Source: Euphorbia lathyris
Lineage: Eukaryota; Streptophyta; Magnoliopsida; Malpighiales; Euphorbiaceae
Assembly (NCBI RefSeq): GCF_963576675.1
Contig: NC_088918.1
Span: 43,061,501 to 43,125,500 of the forward strand
Length of the DNA: 64,000 nucleotides
Direction of reading: 5' to 3'
In this document: piece by piece, positions 10,432-21,615 of the stretch
Layout: each line of letters begins with the position of its first letter
Numbering within the stretch: the first letter of the stretch is position 1
Translations under genes and position numbers: made by a program
Notes under the pieces: generated by a model
What the model saw: only the letters and a program-made list of their open reading frames with translations
The model's database searches: none
What the model was told of the DNA's origin: nothing

Positions 10432-13400
10432 ATGGAGTTCATATGCAAGAAAGCCCAGTTTATTTTTCTGTTCTCCATTGTGTCCTTTGGCTGCATTTTG
10501 GTATTGTCTGAAAGTGAAGTTTCAGGCAAGCTAAGATCTGCTCCACATAAAAATGTATGGGAAAATGTTATAGATGGTGCTGGTACAGAGAATTCCATGG
10601 ATTTTGAGAGTACAAGTAGTGGACTGGGTGACAAGAAGGGCAATTACAACAGAGTTTCAATATCTACAGTTGCATTATTTACATTGGCCATGGCTGCTGC
10701 TACTGGTTTAGGTGCAGTCCCATTCTTTTTTGTAGAGCTAGATCCTCATTGGGCTGGACTATGCAATGGAATGGCTGCTGGTGTGATGTTGGCTGCCAGC
10801 TTTGACCTCATACAGGAAGGACAGAGTCATGGTGCTGGTAATTGGGTTATGATTGGGATTTTATCCGGTGGTGTTTTCATTTTGCTTTGCAAGAAGGTAA
10901 CTTTTAAAGTCCTTGTTATTCAATTATTGAGTATATTAACCTCTCAGCTGAAATTTGTTTTTGCTTCTTGACATTTATTCCTAATTTATTTCGCCGAACT
11001 AATAAGGAAATGCTTTGCCATTCTGGATAATATCCTTGTTAGACAGACAAGTTCATGTGTACTGTAATTCTTAAATGATATTTACCTTGTAATTATTTAG
11101 TTTGTGATTGGTGATTGATTTGCAATTTTGCGTTGCAGTTGCTTGAACAATATGGGGAAGTAAGTATGTTGGACATCAAAGGTGCTGATGCAACTAAAGT
11201 TGTTCTAGTTATTGGAATTATGACTCTTCATTCATTTGGAGAGGGCTCTGGTGTCGGAGTGTCCTTTGCCGGCTCAAAAGGATTTTCTCAAGGGCTTTTG
11301 GTAACTTTGGCCATTGCTGTCCACAACATTCCAGAGGGATTAGCTGTGAGTATGGTTCTGGCATCGAGAGGTGTTTCTCCACAAAATGCAATGTTATGGA
11401 GTGTAATCACATCTTTGCCTCAGGTGATAAATCATGGTTTTCGATTAATTTTGGGGTTAATTCAATTTGCATGGTGATGGACCCTTAGGTCTCTATGTAA
11501 GATTGTGAATTACTAAAATTGAAATGCTTTCTGGAAAAGGAACTCAAATAGGCAATACAATTCAAATAGTCTTACATTACATGATATCACTATAATGCAA
11601 TTTGCTGAACTGTCATGTCGTCTTTTGGTTTTGTAAAATGTTTATTTTTGCTGCTTCAAAATTGGTTTATCACCATGGGATGCCATTTATAATTCTTTTT
11701 AAACTACAAGTTTACAACCAGTCTCAAAAGTCCTTATCTTGGCTGATACTTATTGCACTATAAGTTCTTGGTTTAATTATATTTCAGTCAAAAGTGTTCT
11801 CCTTGGTCGAGTAAGTGATTGGGTGGTCATCCTAAAGGAATACAGTGAGACTGAGATTTATGGTTGAAGTTATGGAAGTTATTCTTCCAAGAACGAAGTT
11901 CAAGCATTTCATAGGTTTTGGTGACCCAAAATCAAGCAAATCAAGAGACATCCTTTTCCCCTTTGATTGCTTATTAAGTAGTAACCATGTTTGGATTGGG
12001 TATCCACATGTAGAGTCAGGTTGAAGCAAACCAATATCTTTACCAAAATATTGATAGTTAAGCCCTTCTTCAACCACAAGGATCAGAAATTAGATGTTTT
12101 GCACTGGGTCGCTGATAGAAACTCAACAATAACACAGATCTAAAGAAGAAGACTTTAAGAAACAGAGACTATTTGTTATATTATAATATGGGTATATCAA
12201 GTTACAGTGTTTGTCTCCTCTACCTTCACTGATAACAAGGTATGAACACCCACAGGGACAGGCCCCTGGAAATCCCCAAAAGGTGGATATTTCCCCAAAA
12301 CCACTAACACAATAAAAGATACCTTTTCTAGTTCCTTCCAGCATTATTAAATAGGCTAGCTAACTACAGACAAAATAGCACCACCTCCCTTACATGTGAC
12401 CAGGTAACCTTTTCTTCTTTCTAGTATAGACCCTTAATTAAAACCTTCGGCCCCTCTTTATCCTTAACAGTCGCCTATTGTATGTAGGCATTGCAAAGGG
12501 TGGTGCTAGTAAGCTTGTCTTTTTCCTGTGAAATCGTATCGAATTTTGTATTGGTTTGTGTAATTAATGCTATCTTGTAAATGATTTAATCTAAACTATA
12601 GTATGAGTACATAAACACTGATGCCTAATTCTCTACCTGTTGGAGTGTTGACAAACATAGACTATGATGAACTGTTCAATTCATTTTTCCTTGTCAAACA
12701 CGAAAAAACAATCTGATTTACATCTTGAAATGGTCAGATACTCGCATAGTTGTTAAAGGCACGCCTCACTCAAGGCTCAAGGTAGTGAGCCTTGATTGCA
12801 CAAAGTGAGGCTGTTAAAAGACTCTCGCCTTGTGCGCCTCACCTGGGCCTCGGAGCCTGAATCAAGGCGCGCCTCAGTGTATACTGTTTTCACTAGGGTT
12901 ACTTTTTTTTTACTGTTTTGTGTAAAAAAAAATGGTTAATTAATCTCAACCACTAATCTAATTTAAATAAGATTAAGCTACCCTTGATCTAGAGTCTCCT
13001 CCACTCAAACAGAAACTGCAACAGTAAGTATATGTTAATGTCTCCTCCTGTTTTGTGTGTTCTTTTTGATTGACAATGAACGGTTATTAGTTTAGTAGCA
13101 TTAGTTAGGTACTTAGGTTAAGACGTTAAGTATATTTTAATGTCTCTGAGTATGAAGTATGAACTTAACTTGGTGTTTTTGACATTTATGATTTAGTATT
13201 ATGTTTTTATGTGGTTTTGTTTTGTTTATGTGGTCATAAGTGTGTTTTTTTGGTTTATGCTTTAACTAGTAATAGAGTATATATATTTTTTTATTTTCTG
13301 TGCCTCGTGTTCCTCAGGCGCGCGCCTTGCATTGCGCCTTGAGCCTAGGCTCCAGGACCCCTCAGCGCCTTAGTGCGCCTTGCGCCTTTAACAACTATGG

Positions 13401-15588
13401 ATACTCGTTATTCTATTTCTATGTGGGAGGTTGTTATTTGTTTCCTTTATGTCAAACTGACAATTTCATAAGGATGCAAGATGCAAGTAATCAATCGCTT
13501 ACTGGGTAAAATTTCTTATGTACAATGAGATATTTGTAGCTTCTCTATTGTCAACATATCGGTTTATTTATTGCAGCCTCTTGTAGCTGTTCCCTCGTTC
13601 ATATGTGCTGATGCATTTAACAAATTCCTGCCTTTCTGCACTGGTTTTGCTGCTGGATGTATGATCTGGATGGTTGTTGCTGAAGTGCTTCCTGATGCTT
13701 TTAAGGTTAGCTGTCTCCCTAAATTAGTGTATATTGGGTTCAATCCATTGTGGTTCGAGGACAGAGTTTCATTTTGAGCATTTAGACTGCTTTTGATGTA
13801 GTTTTATGTAAATCTATAGTACATCTAAAATTTTGTATGCGACAGTTTGTCATATCTTTAAAATTCCTGCTGATATAACATGTGATGTGAACACTGAACT
13901 GAAAAAGGACTACTATTGGTTGGTAGGACTCAGATGAGAGCGCAAGAAAGGCAATGAGAGGTGGGCATAATAGCTCTCATATTTAGTAGATTTTCTCTTG
14001 AACTTTTTTACTGGCCTTCACATGATACTATGTAGTTCATTTCAGATAGATATTTGTAGTATGATTGCATAAGACTGTTGATTGAAGCATGTCGCTATTA
14101 TACGAGTTCCGTCCTTGCATATTTGCATCTTTTCATTAGCCTTGGTCTCCTGCTTGTCTGTTATATATATTTTTTTTTTATTTAGTATGATTCGAGTCTT
14201 ATTTTAGAGAAGAGTGGAACTTGCAGTTCATTTAATGTGATTGTTCAGTATTTTTCAGTGAGTGGCAAAGAAGCAACCTTGAAATTTTTAACAAACAAGA
14301 TTTTTAAATGTGAACTTCAAATTTGCTTCAGTTAATATCCAGTTTATGTTTTATCCGAAAAATCTTTTGGTTTGACCTTTTGGTTGCAGGAAGCCTCATC
14401 TTCTCAAGTGGCCTCAGCAGCAACAATTTCTGTTGCATTTATGGAAGCACTAAGCACTATGTTTCAACAATTCAGCCATGACTACAAGTGAGTCCGTACC
14501 TAGTATGTGTAGTGTGTACATGTACGAAGTAGCAACACTGCTTTTTGCTTAATGTTTCGCTATTATTTTACATGTTCCCTCAACATGTTCAAACTAACTT
14601 CGGAAATTGTTGAAATGCCATCTCACTAATTATCTTACTCCTCCCTTTGAAGGATTCATTATTTCTTGCCAACAAGCATCAGTTGGTTGTGTGTTAAAAT
14701 TGATTGGTTTGTTGTTGTCTTGCCATATAACTAATGTAATATTTTCAACTAAATTTTATTTTTATACAATGCAGCTCAGATGATGCTTCTGGCTTCTTTG
14801 TTTCATTGCTTTTTGGCCTTGGGCCATTGCTTGGTGGATTCATTCTTGTAACATTGGCTCTTGTATTCCGTCTTCAGCATGCTCTTCTCATGGGTGCAGC
14901 ATCTGGCATGGCCTTTGTCCTTGGCGCCTGGCGACCATTGCAGTTACTTATGTCCTCAAAGATGGGGATTATCCCCCTTTTCTTCTTGCTTGCTGGGGGC
15001 GCAGGATTTGTTCGTGTTTTCAGCTCCAGCATTTTGAGTGTTGCCAGCAGGAAAAAGGCATCAGCAAATAATTTACCTTTAGCAGCTGGGTTTCCAATAA
15101 GTGTCCACACCCTTCAATCATTCCTTTCATGCACAACAGTTGCTTTTCATGCATTGGCTGAGGGGCTTGCACTAGGAGTTGCTGCACCAAAAGCTTATGG
15201 ACTTGGTCGGCACATGGTTCTTCCTGTCTCCCTACATGGACTTCCCCGTGGTGCTGCTGTTGCTAGCTGCATCTTGGGTGCTACAGACAGCTGGCAGAGT
15301 GCGGTGGCAGCAGCAGCTTTGATTGGATTCGTGGGTCCAATGTCTGCTATTGGAGCTATACTAGCTGGAATAGACTACAGTGGTCTGGATCACATAATGG
15401 TTATAGCATGTGGGGGATTGGTTCCTAGCTTTTGGAGAATAACGGATAGAGCAATAATGTTGGATAAAAGGAAAGGTGGATTTGGGGTTGTAATCGGAAT
15501 TGGATTTGCTACTCTCTGTTTAATGTGCACTAAATTGGTTTGCTTGCACACTCCTTACTGCAATTCTGCTCCAGAAGCTGTCCGATGA
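10432..15588 (+). CDS. ZIP-family metal ion transporter (At3g08650-like), five coding exons, 596 aa
   Basis: Coding exons 10432-10896, 11139-11423, 13577-13705, 14390-14487 and 14775-15588 join in frame (1791 bp) with GT-AG borders. The product has an N-terminal hydrophobic signal (about residues 6-26), a short acidic lumenal stretch, then many membrane segments. ZIP metal-site motifs occur in two sets: HSFGEG (186-191) with HNIPEG (217-222), and HALAEG (451-456) with HGLPRG (480-485). These His/Glu residues line the metal path in ZIP proteins, so it probably moves Zn or another divalent cation toward the cytosol; substrate and membrane are not shown by sequence. The length equals what I recall for the Arabidopsis protein (595 aa). 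Intron 2 (2153 bp) is enlarged by a hAT MITE. The gene converges with the RER gene. No internal stop or frame break. Confidence 0.93.
12745..13399. mobile_element. hAT-superfamily MITE (655 bp) in ZIP intron 2
   Basis: Perfect 16-bp terminal inverted repeats, CATAGTTGTTAAAGGC at the left and its complement at the right, are flanked by a perfect 8-bp target duplication GATACTCG (12737-12744 and 13400-13407). An 8-bp duplication is the hAT mark. The subterminal ends are very GC-rich with repeated GCGCCTTG/AAGGCGC motifs, while the centre is AT-rich and has no transposase, so it is non-autonomous. A second copy of the family lies at 34447-35076. Confidence 0.88.
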
Positions 15589-15893
15589 CAAGCTCATTTT
15601 GGGACAAATATACACAAAACAACTGTAGATTAGATCATTTAGAGGATGATTTTACTTGTATGTCAATGTCATTCCATTGTATTATACACATACATTATCT
15701 TCAATATTTTTTTCTTTCTCACTCCCCTTGACAATAGAGGAAACAGGGGGAATGTGAATCGGTGCTTCATAGGCTTTGTATTGAATTTCCATCTCTATGT
15801 ATGTATGGGGAACTTCTTAGAATACTACAAGTTTTGTATTTGCAAATTGCAACCTTCTGACAGGAAAGCACAATTTCCTGTTTTTAATTCTTA
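15589..15893 (+). other. Likely 3' UTR of the ZIP gene
   Basis: T-rich, A/T-rich sequence directly after the stop codon, without ORFs of interest. It fits a plant 3' UTR and ends about where the Stowaway-like MITE begins. No exact poly(A) site can be chosen. Confidence 0.45.
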
Positions 15894-16151
15894 GCCTCCG
15901 TCCCATTTTAATAGACGTTTTAAGTCAAAAAAAAAAAAAAAATGTCCCCAAATAAAAGGCGTTTTAGAAACATTATGGTATTTTTTTTTTTTTGATGAAG
16001 GTATTTTTCTCGTTTTTGTTTTCTATATATTCCATAAATGCACAACTCATCTTAATGATTTTTCCTAATTTCCAACTTGGATAAATTAGTCATTGTAGTT
16101 TCTTAATTTTTGTGAAATTCTCAAAAACTTTTATTAAAATGGGATAGCTCC
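15894..16151. mobile_element. Stowaway-like MITE between ZIP and RER genes
   Basis: The left end reads CCTCCGTCCCATTTTAATAG, the Stowaway (Tc1/mariner) TIR consensus, and the right end carries an imperfect complement (TTATTAAAATGGGATAGCTCC). TA dinucleotides flank both ends (15892-15893 and 16152-16153). A poly-A and a poly-T run lie inside. Just inside and beyond the right end a ~100-bp segment is repeated (about 16050-16130 and 16157-16243), so the right border may have been reshuffled. Confidence 0.6.
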
Positions 16152-16664
16152 TAATCTTAATGACTTTTTTTTGTGTAATTTCTAGCGTGGGTAAATTAGT
16201 CAATTGTTTGAGTTTCTTAACTTTTAAGAAATTCTCTGAAAAACGTCAATTAAATACAAACAGACACGCATAGATTTGCATTAGCAATAACATTACGTTT
16301 GTAGACAGCAAATAAGATTGGAAGTTCATCTTCAATTAACATAATAAACAGTTAGAGATGCTTTCCCCTAAAGTTTTACACTGTTTTGTATGATCTCTTC
16401 TAAATGCCGACTTGACTTGGGAGCAGCTAAGGTCCACCAAACCAAACCAACATTTTCAACCGTGCGATTAATCAATTCAAATAGACCAAGACAACACAGA
16501 TCAACAAAATTCAGGTGGTTGTCTCAATTTCAATCATTCTCCCTCAACAACAACAACAAAACAACACATCCTAGAAAAGACTCATGTTGGATTTTTATTA
16601 CATATACAAAAAAAACAACAACAAAAAAAAAATTTGATGAATCGACTAATTATTGGTGGCTCCA

Positions 16665-17675
16665 TCAAGCAATTTTTGCCTTGTCTGCAGCTGAACCATT
16701 CTCAGCAGCAATTGATTTCTGTGATCCAGTCATTCTTGCCAATATAACAAACGACATTCCTCCAAGAACATTGTTCATCATTCTAAGACCAACCACCGAT
16801 GTCTTGAAAGCCACCGGAGAAAGCCATTTCTCCAGCAAAAACTCCACTCCGTTAAGGGTTTGATATCTCAAATTACTGCTAATACCCATATGAAGCGCCC
16901 ATGTCATGGCGTTTAACACCGTCGGCGGCGCCTTGTTTGGCGTTTCAAAACTTGGATCCATTTTCTTCCTCACTGTTAGCAACCCATTCGATAGTGCAGT
17001 ACCAACTAGTCCAGCAGCGAATCCCACTGCTGCAAAGATTGTGCCTTTGTACACAAAAGTCCCCAATCTGTTAACCACGCTGAAAGCGCCGGGCTCAAAC
17101 ATGTGACTGGCCGGACAATTGGCGAAGATGGCCGGAAGACCGGCCGCCGTAGCTGATGCTGTTGGGGCCAATAGATACATCAGAGTGAAATTTAGTATTG
17201 AGCCAACCACCAGAGTTGAGAAAACGAAATCCAACTCGTTCAGTCCAAAATTAGGGCGAGAAGCCATATCGCCCAGAACACACGCCGAAACACCAACCAG
17301 TTCCTCCATTAGAACCTTGAAAGGAAACTGTGGATCTGCAGCCACTCTAGATCTCCATCCATTTAAAAACAGACCAAGAATCCCGAATCCTGAAGATGAT
17401 GATGATGAACTATCGGAATTTGAATCACCACTCCAACTTCCGCTGTCTCCGCCCCCGGCACCACCACCGTAGCCACGGCCAATTCCATTGCTTCCGTTAC
17501 CTCCAGAGAATGAAAGCTCGGGAGTGGCAAGTTTGGGGCGAGGAAGGAGGCGCAGAGAGTGGTTTTGAGGAGTAGAAAATGGGAAAGAAACGGGATTGGA
17601 AATTCGGTGATTCTGAGAAGATGTCGAGTATTCCCTTGAAAAAATAGAGCAACGAAGCTGGGCTGCAGCCGCCAT
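16665..17675 (-). CDS. RER3: RETICULATA-RELATED chloroplast membrane protein (DUF3411), single exon
   Basis: One uninterrupted 336-aa frame. Residues 1-50 are rich in Ser, Arg, Pro and poor in acidic residues, as in a chloroplast transit peptide. Residues 57-96 form a Gly- then Ser-rich linker. The DUF3411 core follows (about 112-310), with two clear hydrophobic spans near 150-172 and 206-232, and the conserved PASHMFEPG and GTFVYKGT blocks at 188-211. RER proteins sit in the plastid envelope; reticulate mutants have dark veins and altered leaf mesophyll, and the biochemical role is unsettled. The closest Arabidopsis relatives are, from memory, At3g08640 (RER3) and At3g08630 (RER2), neighbours of the ZIP gene there too. 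The symbol is given on that synteny. The Met at 17673-17675 is the start because the transit peptide begins there. Confidence 0.9.
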   Translation of the reverse strand: MAAAAQLRCSIFSREYSTSSQNHRISNPVSFPFSTPQNHSLRLLPRPKLATPELSFSGGNGSNGIGRGYGGGAGGGDSGSWSGDSNSDSSSSSSSGFGILGLFLNGWRSRVAADPQFPFKVLMEELVGVSACVLGDMASRPNFGLNELDFVFSTLVVGSILNFTLMYLLAPTASATAAGLPAIFANCPASHMFEPGAFSVVNRLGTFVYKGTIFAAVGFAAGLVGTALSNGLLTVRKKMDPSFETPNKAPPTVLNAMTWALHMGISSNLRYQTLNGVEFLLEKWLSPVAFKTSVVGLRMMNNVLGGMSFVILARMTGSQKSIAAENGSAADKAKIA

Positions 17676-17683
17676 TTTTCCAA

Positions 17684-18131
17684 CCGATCAAAAATCCTAA
17701 AACAAATACCAACAAATCAATCAATGAATCAAATCATAACACAATTTACAGATCGAGATTCGAAAAGAAATAAAGGAAACCAAACCTGTAGATGACAACC
17801 AAGTCAGATATACTGATAGTGGAAAAGGGGATTTTAGGTGAGAAATACTTGACTAGTTCCTGTAATTAGCTAAACAATCAAAACCATAAATTACTAATCA
17901 GGAATGGGACGAAAATGGTTAAGTTGGGTTGGCAGCCATATACAACGATCGGAAAATGAACGCAATCTCTCAGCGTTAAAAAGAAGTTGCGCAGATGGAA
18001 GTGCTGGACAAACATATATATATATATATATATAATATACAGTGAATAAATGCTAAAACCCTAGTCTATGAGAATCTTTTTGCCCACTTTCCTTTTCAAT
18101 CTATAAATTAAAATTCAATAATCGTCATCAT
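17684..18131 (-). promoter_or_regulatory. Upstream region of RER gene with (TA)n microsatellite
   Basis: Sequence between the RER start and the tRNA gene. A (TA) repeat at about 18014-18034 is the main feature. An acceptor-like CTACAG (minus strand, near 17787) could mark a leader intron. No other gene is seen. Confidence 0.35.
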
Positions 18132-18225
18132 CCGACCTTAGCTCAGTTGGTAGAGCGGAGGACTGTAGTAGGTGTAAGCCTTGAAAGCCATCCTTAGGCC
18201 GCTGGTTCGAATCCGGCAGGTCGGA
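18132..18225 (+). tRNA. tRNA-Tyr: tRNA-Tyr (GUA) with intron
   Basis: The acceptor stem CCGACCT (18132-18138) pairs with AGGTCGG (18218-18224), with discriminator A at 18225. A D arm (GCTC...GAGC), an anticodon stem GAGGA/TCCTT and a T arm (GCTGGTTCGAATCCGGC) are all present. The anticodon GTA is at 18165-18167. A 21-nt intron (about 18169-18189) follows the base 3' of the anticodon, as in plant nuclear tRNA-Tyr genes. Internal A and B boxes (TAGCTCAGTTGG and GGTTCGAATCC) are intact. A T run right after the gene (GTTTTTT) is the pol III terminator. Confidence 0.96.
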
Positions 18226-18240
18226 GTTTTTTATTTTTTA
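18226..18240 (+). terminator. RNA polymerase III T-run terminator
   Basis: GTTTTTTATTTTTTATT follows the tRNA end directly; runs of six T are efficient pol III stops. Confidence 0.7.
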
Positions 18241-18314
18241 TTTACATTTTTTTTCCCTCATAGTTACAATAAAACTAAACAACTTTAATTTATTATTTTT
18301 TTTTGAGAAGAGAT

Positions 18315-18920
18315 TGAGCAACAAGCTAATTGAAAAAGCTCTTAAAATCAGTCTTTTTCAAAATTAATTTTTTTTACCCAATAAACTCTTTCAAACATCT
18401 CTTCACCAAACACCACTATTAGAGATTTAACTAGTCAAAATCTCTAAAGTAACTCAAATCTCTAATTTTATCCCAAAAAGTTTTTTCTACCAAACATGGC
18501 CTATAGTACTGTTTGACAAATAGTTGTTAGTTGATAACTGATTACATTAGCTGTTAGTTGATTACCATTTTTATTGGCTGATTTGACTAGCTGATTGTGT
18601 AAACTTGTTTGGTAAAACTTAGCTGATTGTTAATAGCTGTTTGTATAAAATGACAAATACGGATATGGTAAAGTCTTTATTTCGGATTAGATGGTAGTAA
18701 ATAGGGGTAAAAATATCCTCCAAAAGATATGGAGCAATAAGCTAATTGAAAAAGCTCATAAAATTAGCTTTTTCAAAATTAGCTTTTTGGGATCCAGTAA
18801 ACTCTTTCAAGCCTCTCTCCATCAAACACCACTATTAGATGTTTGACTAATCAAAACCTCTAAAGTTGCTCAAACCTCTAATGTTGCCCCAAAAAGCTCT
18901 TTATCAAACATGGTTTATAT
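18315..18920. repeat. Two direct copies of a ~190-bp repeat around a TTAGCTGATT-rich spacer
   Basis: The segment beginning GAGCAACAAGCTAATTGAAA (18315-18507) recurs from 18732 to 18919, both ending near CAAACATGG. The spacer is rich in variants of TAGTTGATTA/TAGCTGATTG. The layout resembles a MITE with long subterminal repeats or two related MITEs side by side. No coding sequence. Confidence 0.55.
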
Positions 18921-19005
18921 ATAATAGTGGAAGCATATAGAATTTAAAAGAAGTGTTTTAGATGAGTTGACATTCTAAGAGCAAAGAAAATAAACGAGTT
19001 AATAA

Positions 19006-19200
19006 ATGGGTTAATGCGTTTTAACTTTTAATTATCTATATATTATGAGTACTATATTAACACATTATTTATTATCAATTACTAGCTCATTAATTAAAGT
19101 AACAAAAGAGAGACAGTTACAAGGAAGATGAAAAAACACAAAACAAATAAAATCCAAAAGTCACAAATAAACCTATATATAAAGCAAGATAGGTAGGTTC
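19006..19200. repeat. Inverted arm of the 684-bp repeat family
   Basis: This stretch (ending GATAGGTAGGTTC) is the reverse complement of the last ~190 bp of the tandem units that follow (for example 19803-19972 and 20930-21115). It gives the first unit long terminal inverted repeats. Confidence 0.7.
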
Positions 19201-19323
19201 TATCATTATATTCATTGGCCACTGAATATCAAAGTTCTCATCGACCTTTAATTTTAATTATGTATTAGTTTTGTTTTTTATACTCTTATAATATAATCTT
19301 ATAGTTTTGTTCTTACTTCAAAT

Positions 19324-21615
19324 AATATAGTCTTATAATTTTGTTTTTACTTTATTAAGAGATTCAGATTTATTTAGGAGTGTTTCCATTGATAAATTGT
19401 ATTAATAGCATTTTCTTTAAGAATTTGGAGAATTTAGATTTTGATATCTCCAATTGAAAAAATCCGATAGATATAGAAGAGACATGACGACTGAAATCGG
19501 ATAAAGTAAATGTATCAAAAATTACAGGAAACCGTTATATTTTCGAAGGTAATTATTCGATTTTTTTCATATGTAGTAGTTATTTTGTTCTCAATTGTGT
19601 TATTCTACACCTCTCGCTACCTTATTTATGTTTTCTTTTTTATTTTATTTAAATAACTAAAAAAAAATTATATTTGCATTCTTTTTTAGTATAGGTTGCT
19701 AGGTATAATTGTTTCGATTGTCAATTCGAACTAAAATTTGAATTCTTGGCTTTATATGAACTCAATTGTTAGGTTTAGTTGGAGTTAGATTAATTTTCCA
19801 AATTCAGAACCTACCTATCCTGCTTTTATATATAGATTTATTTGTGACTTTTGGATTTCCTTTTCTTTGTGTTTTTTCATCTTCCATGTAATTGTTACTT
19901 TCTTTTATTACTTTAATTAATAGGCTAGTAATTAACAATAAATAATGTATTAACTCATGATATAGAGATCATTTATAGGGATAAATGGAGTAAACGGGCC
20001 TTGACCCATTTATTGATCCATTTATGGCCCGTCCGTAACCCAATCCAAATAAGATTAGGGTTGGGGTTAGGGTTGGGGTTTAACCTATAAATAGATAGCT
20101 AGGGAGCCTAAAACCTTAAGACAAGAAACATCAGATACTCTCTCTCTCTCTCTCTCTTACGCGCCAACTCTCGCTCCCTTTGTCTTTGAGTTTTATTCTT
20201 AGCTCGTGAATCAAACGTGATTACTCCTTTGATGTGGTAACCTCATCGATCGATGATACGGAGCCAAGGTCAATTACTTCCGCTACTATTCAACGGATCT
20301 GCACTATAAGAGGTAAACCTAAATCTGTTGATTTACTTATTGATTAGATCTAGGTTCATTACTTGTCCCTTAGAGGTTAGAGAAATCCATTAGGATTCTC
20401 CATTAAATCCTTCATAATTAAAACGCATTAACTCATTTATAATATAGTCTTATAAAATTTTTATTGTTTCATTAAGATATTCAGATTTATTTATGAGCGG
20501 TTTCCATTGATAAATTGTATTAATAACATTTTTTTCAAGAATTTGAAGAATTTAGACTTTGATATCTCCAATTGAAGAAATCCGATAGAAATAGAAGAGA
20601 CATGGACAGCTGAAATTGGAGAAAGCAAACGTGTCAAAAATTACAAAAAACCGTTATATTTCCGAATGTAATTATTCGATTTTTTTCATATATAGTAATT
20701 ATTTTATTCTAAATTGTATTGTTTCACACTTCTCGCTACCTTATTTATGTTTTATTTTTTATTTTTTTTAAATAACTACAATAACATTTTTGTATATTTG
20801 CATTCTTTTTTAGTATATGTTGCTAGGTGTAATCGTTTCGATTGTCAACTCTAACTAAAATTTGAATTTTTGGTTTTATATGAACTCAATTGTTAGGTTT
20901 AATTAGAGTTAGATTAATTTTCCAATTTCAGAACCTACCTATCATGCTTTATATATAGGTTTATTTGTGACTTTTAGATTTTCTTCGCTTTGTGTTTTTT
21001 TATCTTCCTTGTAACTGTTACTTTCTTTTATTACTTTAATTAATGGGCTAGTAATTGACGATAAATAATGTATTAATATAATACTCATGATATAGAGATA
21101 ATTAAAACACATTAACTCATTTATAATATAGTCTCATAAATTTGTTCTTACTTCATTAAGAGATTCAGATTTATTTAGGAGCGGTTACCATTGATAAATT
21201 GTATTAATAGCATTTTCTTCAAGAATTTGGAGAATTTAGACTTTGATATCTCTAATTGAAGAAATCTGATAGAAATAGAAGAGGCATGGACAACTGAAAT
21301 CGGAGAAAGCAAACGTGTCAAAAATTACAGGAAACTGTTATGTTTTCGAATGTAATTATTCGATTTTTTCATATGTAGTAGTTATTTTATTCTCAATTGT
21401 GTTGTTCCACACCTCTCGCTACCTTATTTGTGTTTTCTTTTTTATTTTTTTAAATAACTAAAATAAAAAATTTGAATATTTGTGTTCTTTTCTAATATAT
21501 GTTGTTAGATATAACTGTTTCGATTGTCAACTCTAACTAAAATTTGAATTTTTGGCTTATATGAACTCAATTGTTAGATTTAATTGGAGTTAAATTAATT
21601 TTTCAAATTCAGAAT
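19324..21615. repeat. Tandem array: ~2.7 copies of a 684-bp non-coding repeat
   Basis: The marker AATATAGTCTtATAA recurs at 19324, 20441 and 21125, each followed by the same body (ATTCAGATTTATTTA..., TTTCGAATGTAATTATTCG, CACCTCTCGCTACC, GAACCTACCTATC). The B-to-C spacing is 684 bp. A-to-B is 1117 bp because about 430 bp of unrelated sequence interrupts the end of unit A. Unit C stops before the GAACCTACC arm. No ORFs are conserved between copies. The family is unknown to me; the inverted arm at 19006-19200 suggests origin from a foldback or MITE-like element. Confidence 0.75.
19973..20418 (+). mobile_element. ~430-bp insertion with promoter-like features, possible LTR/TRIM or promoter fragment
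   Basis: Absent from the other copies of the tandem unit. It contains the G-rich direct repeats TTAGGGTTGGGG, a TATA box TATAAATA at 20096-20103, a (TC) run at 20140-20158 and a leader-like stretch. This resembles a plant core promoter with leader or the U3-R-U5 of a small LTR. I cannot see clean TG/CA ends or a target duplication, so the class is uncertain. Confidence 0.35.

Noticed and set aside
11832..12344. Minus-strand open frames inside ZIP intron 2
   Set aside because: Short, with no recognisable domain and no splice support; most likely intron or repeat sequence.
16390..17472. + strand open frames opposite the RER gene (66-157 codons)
   Set aside because: Antisense shadows of a well-supported single-exon gene.
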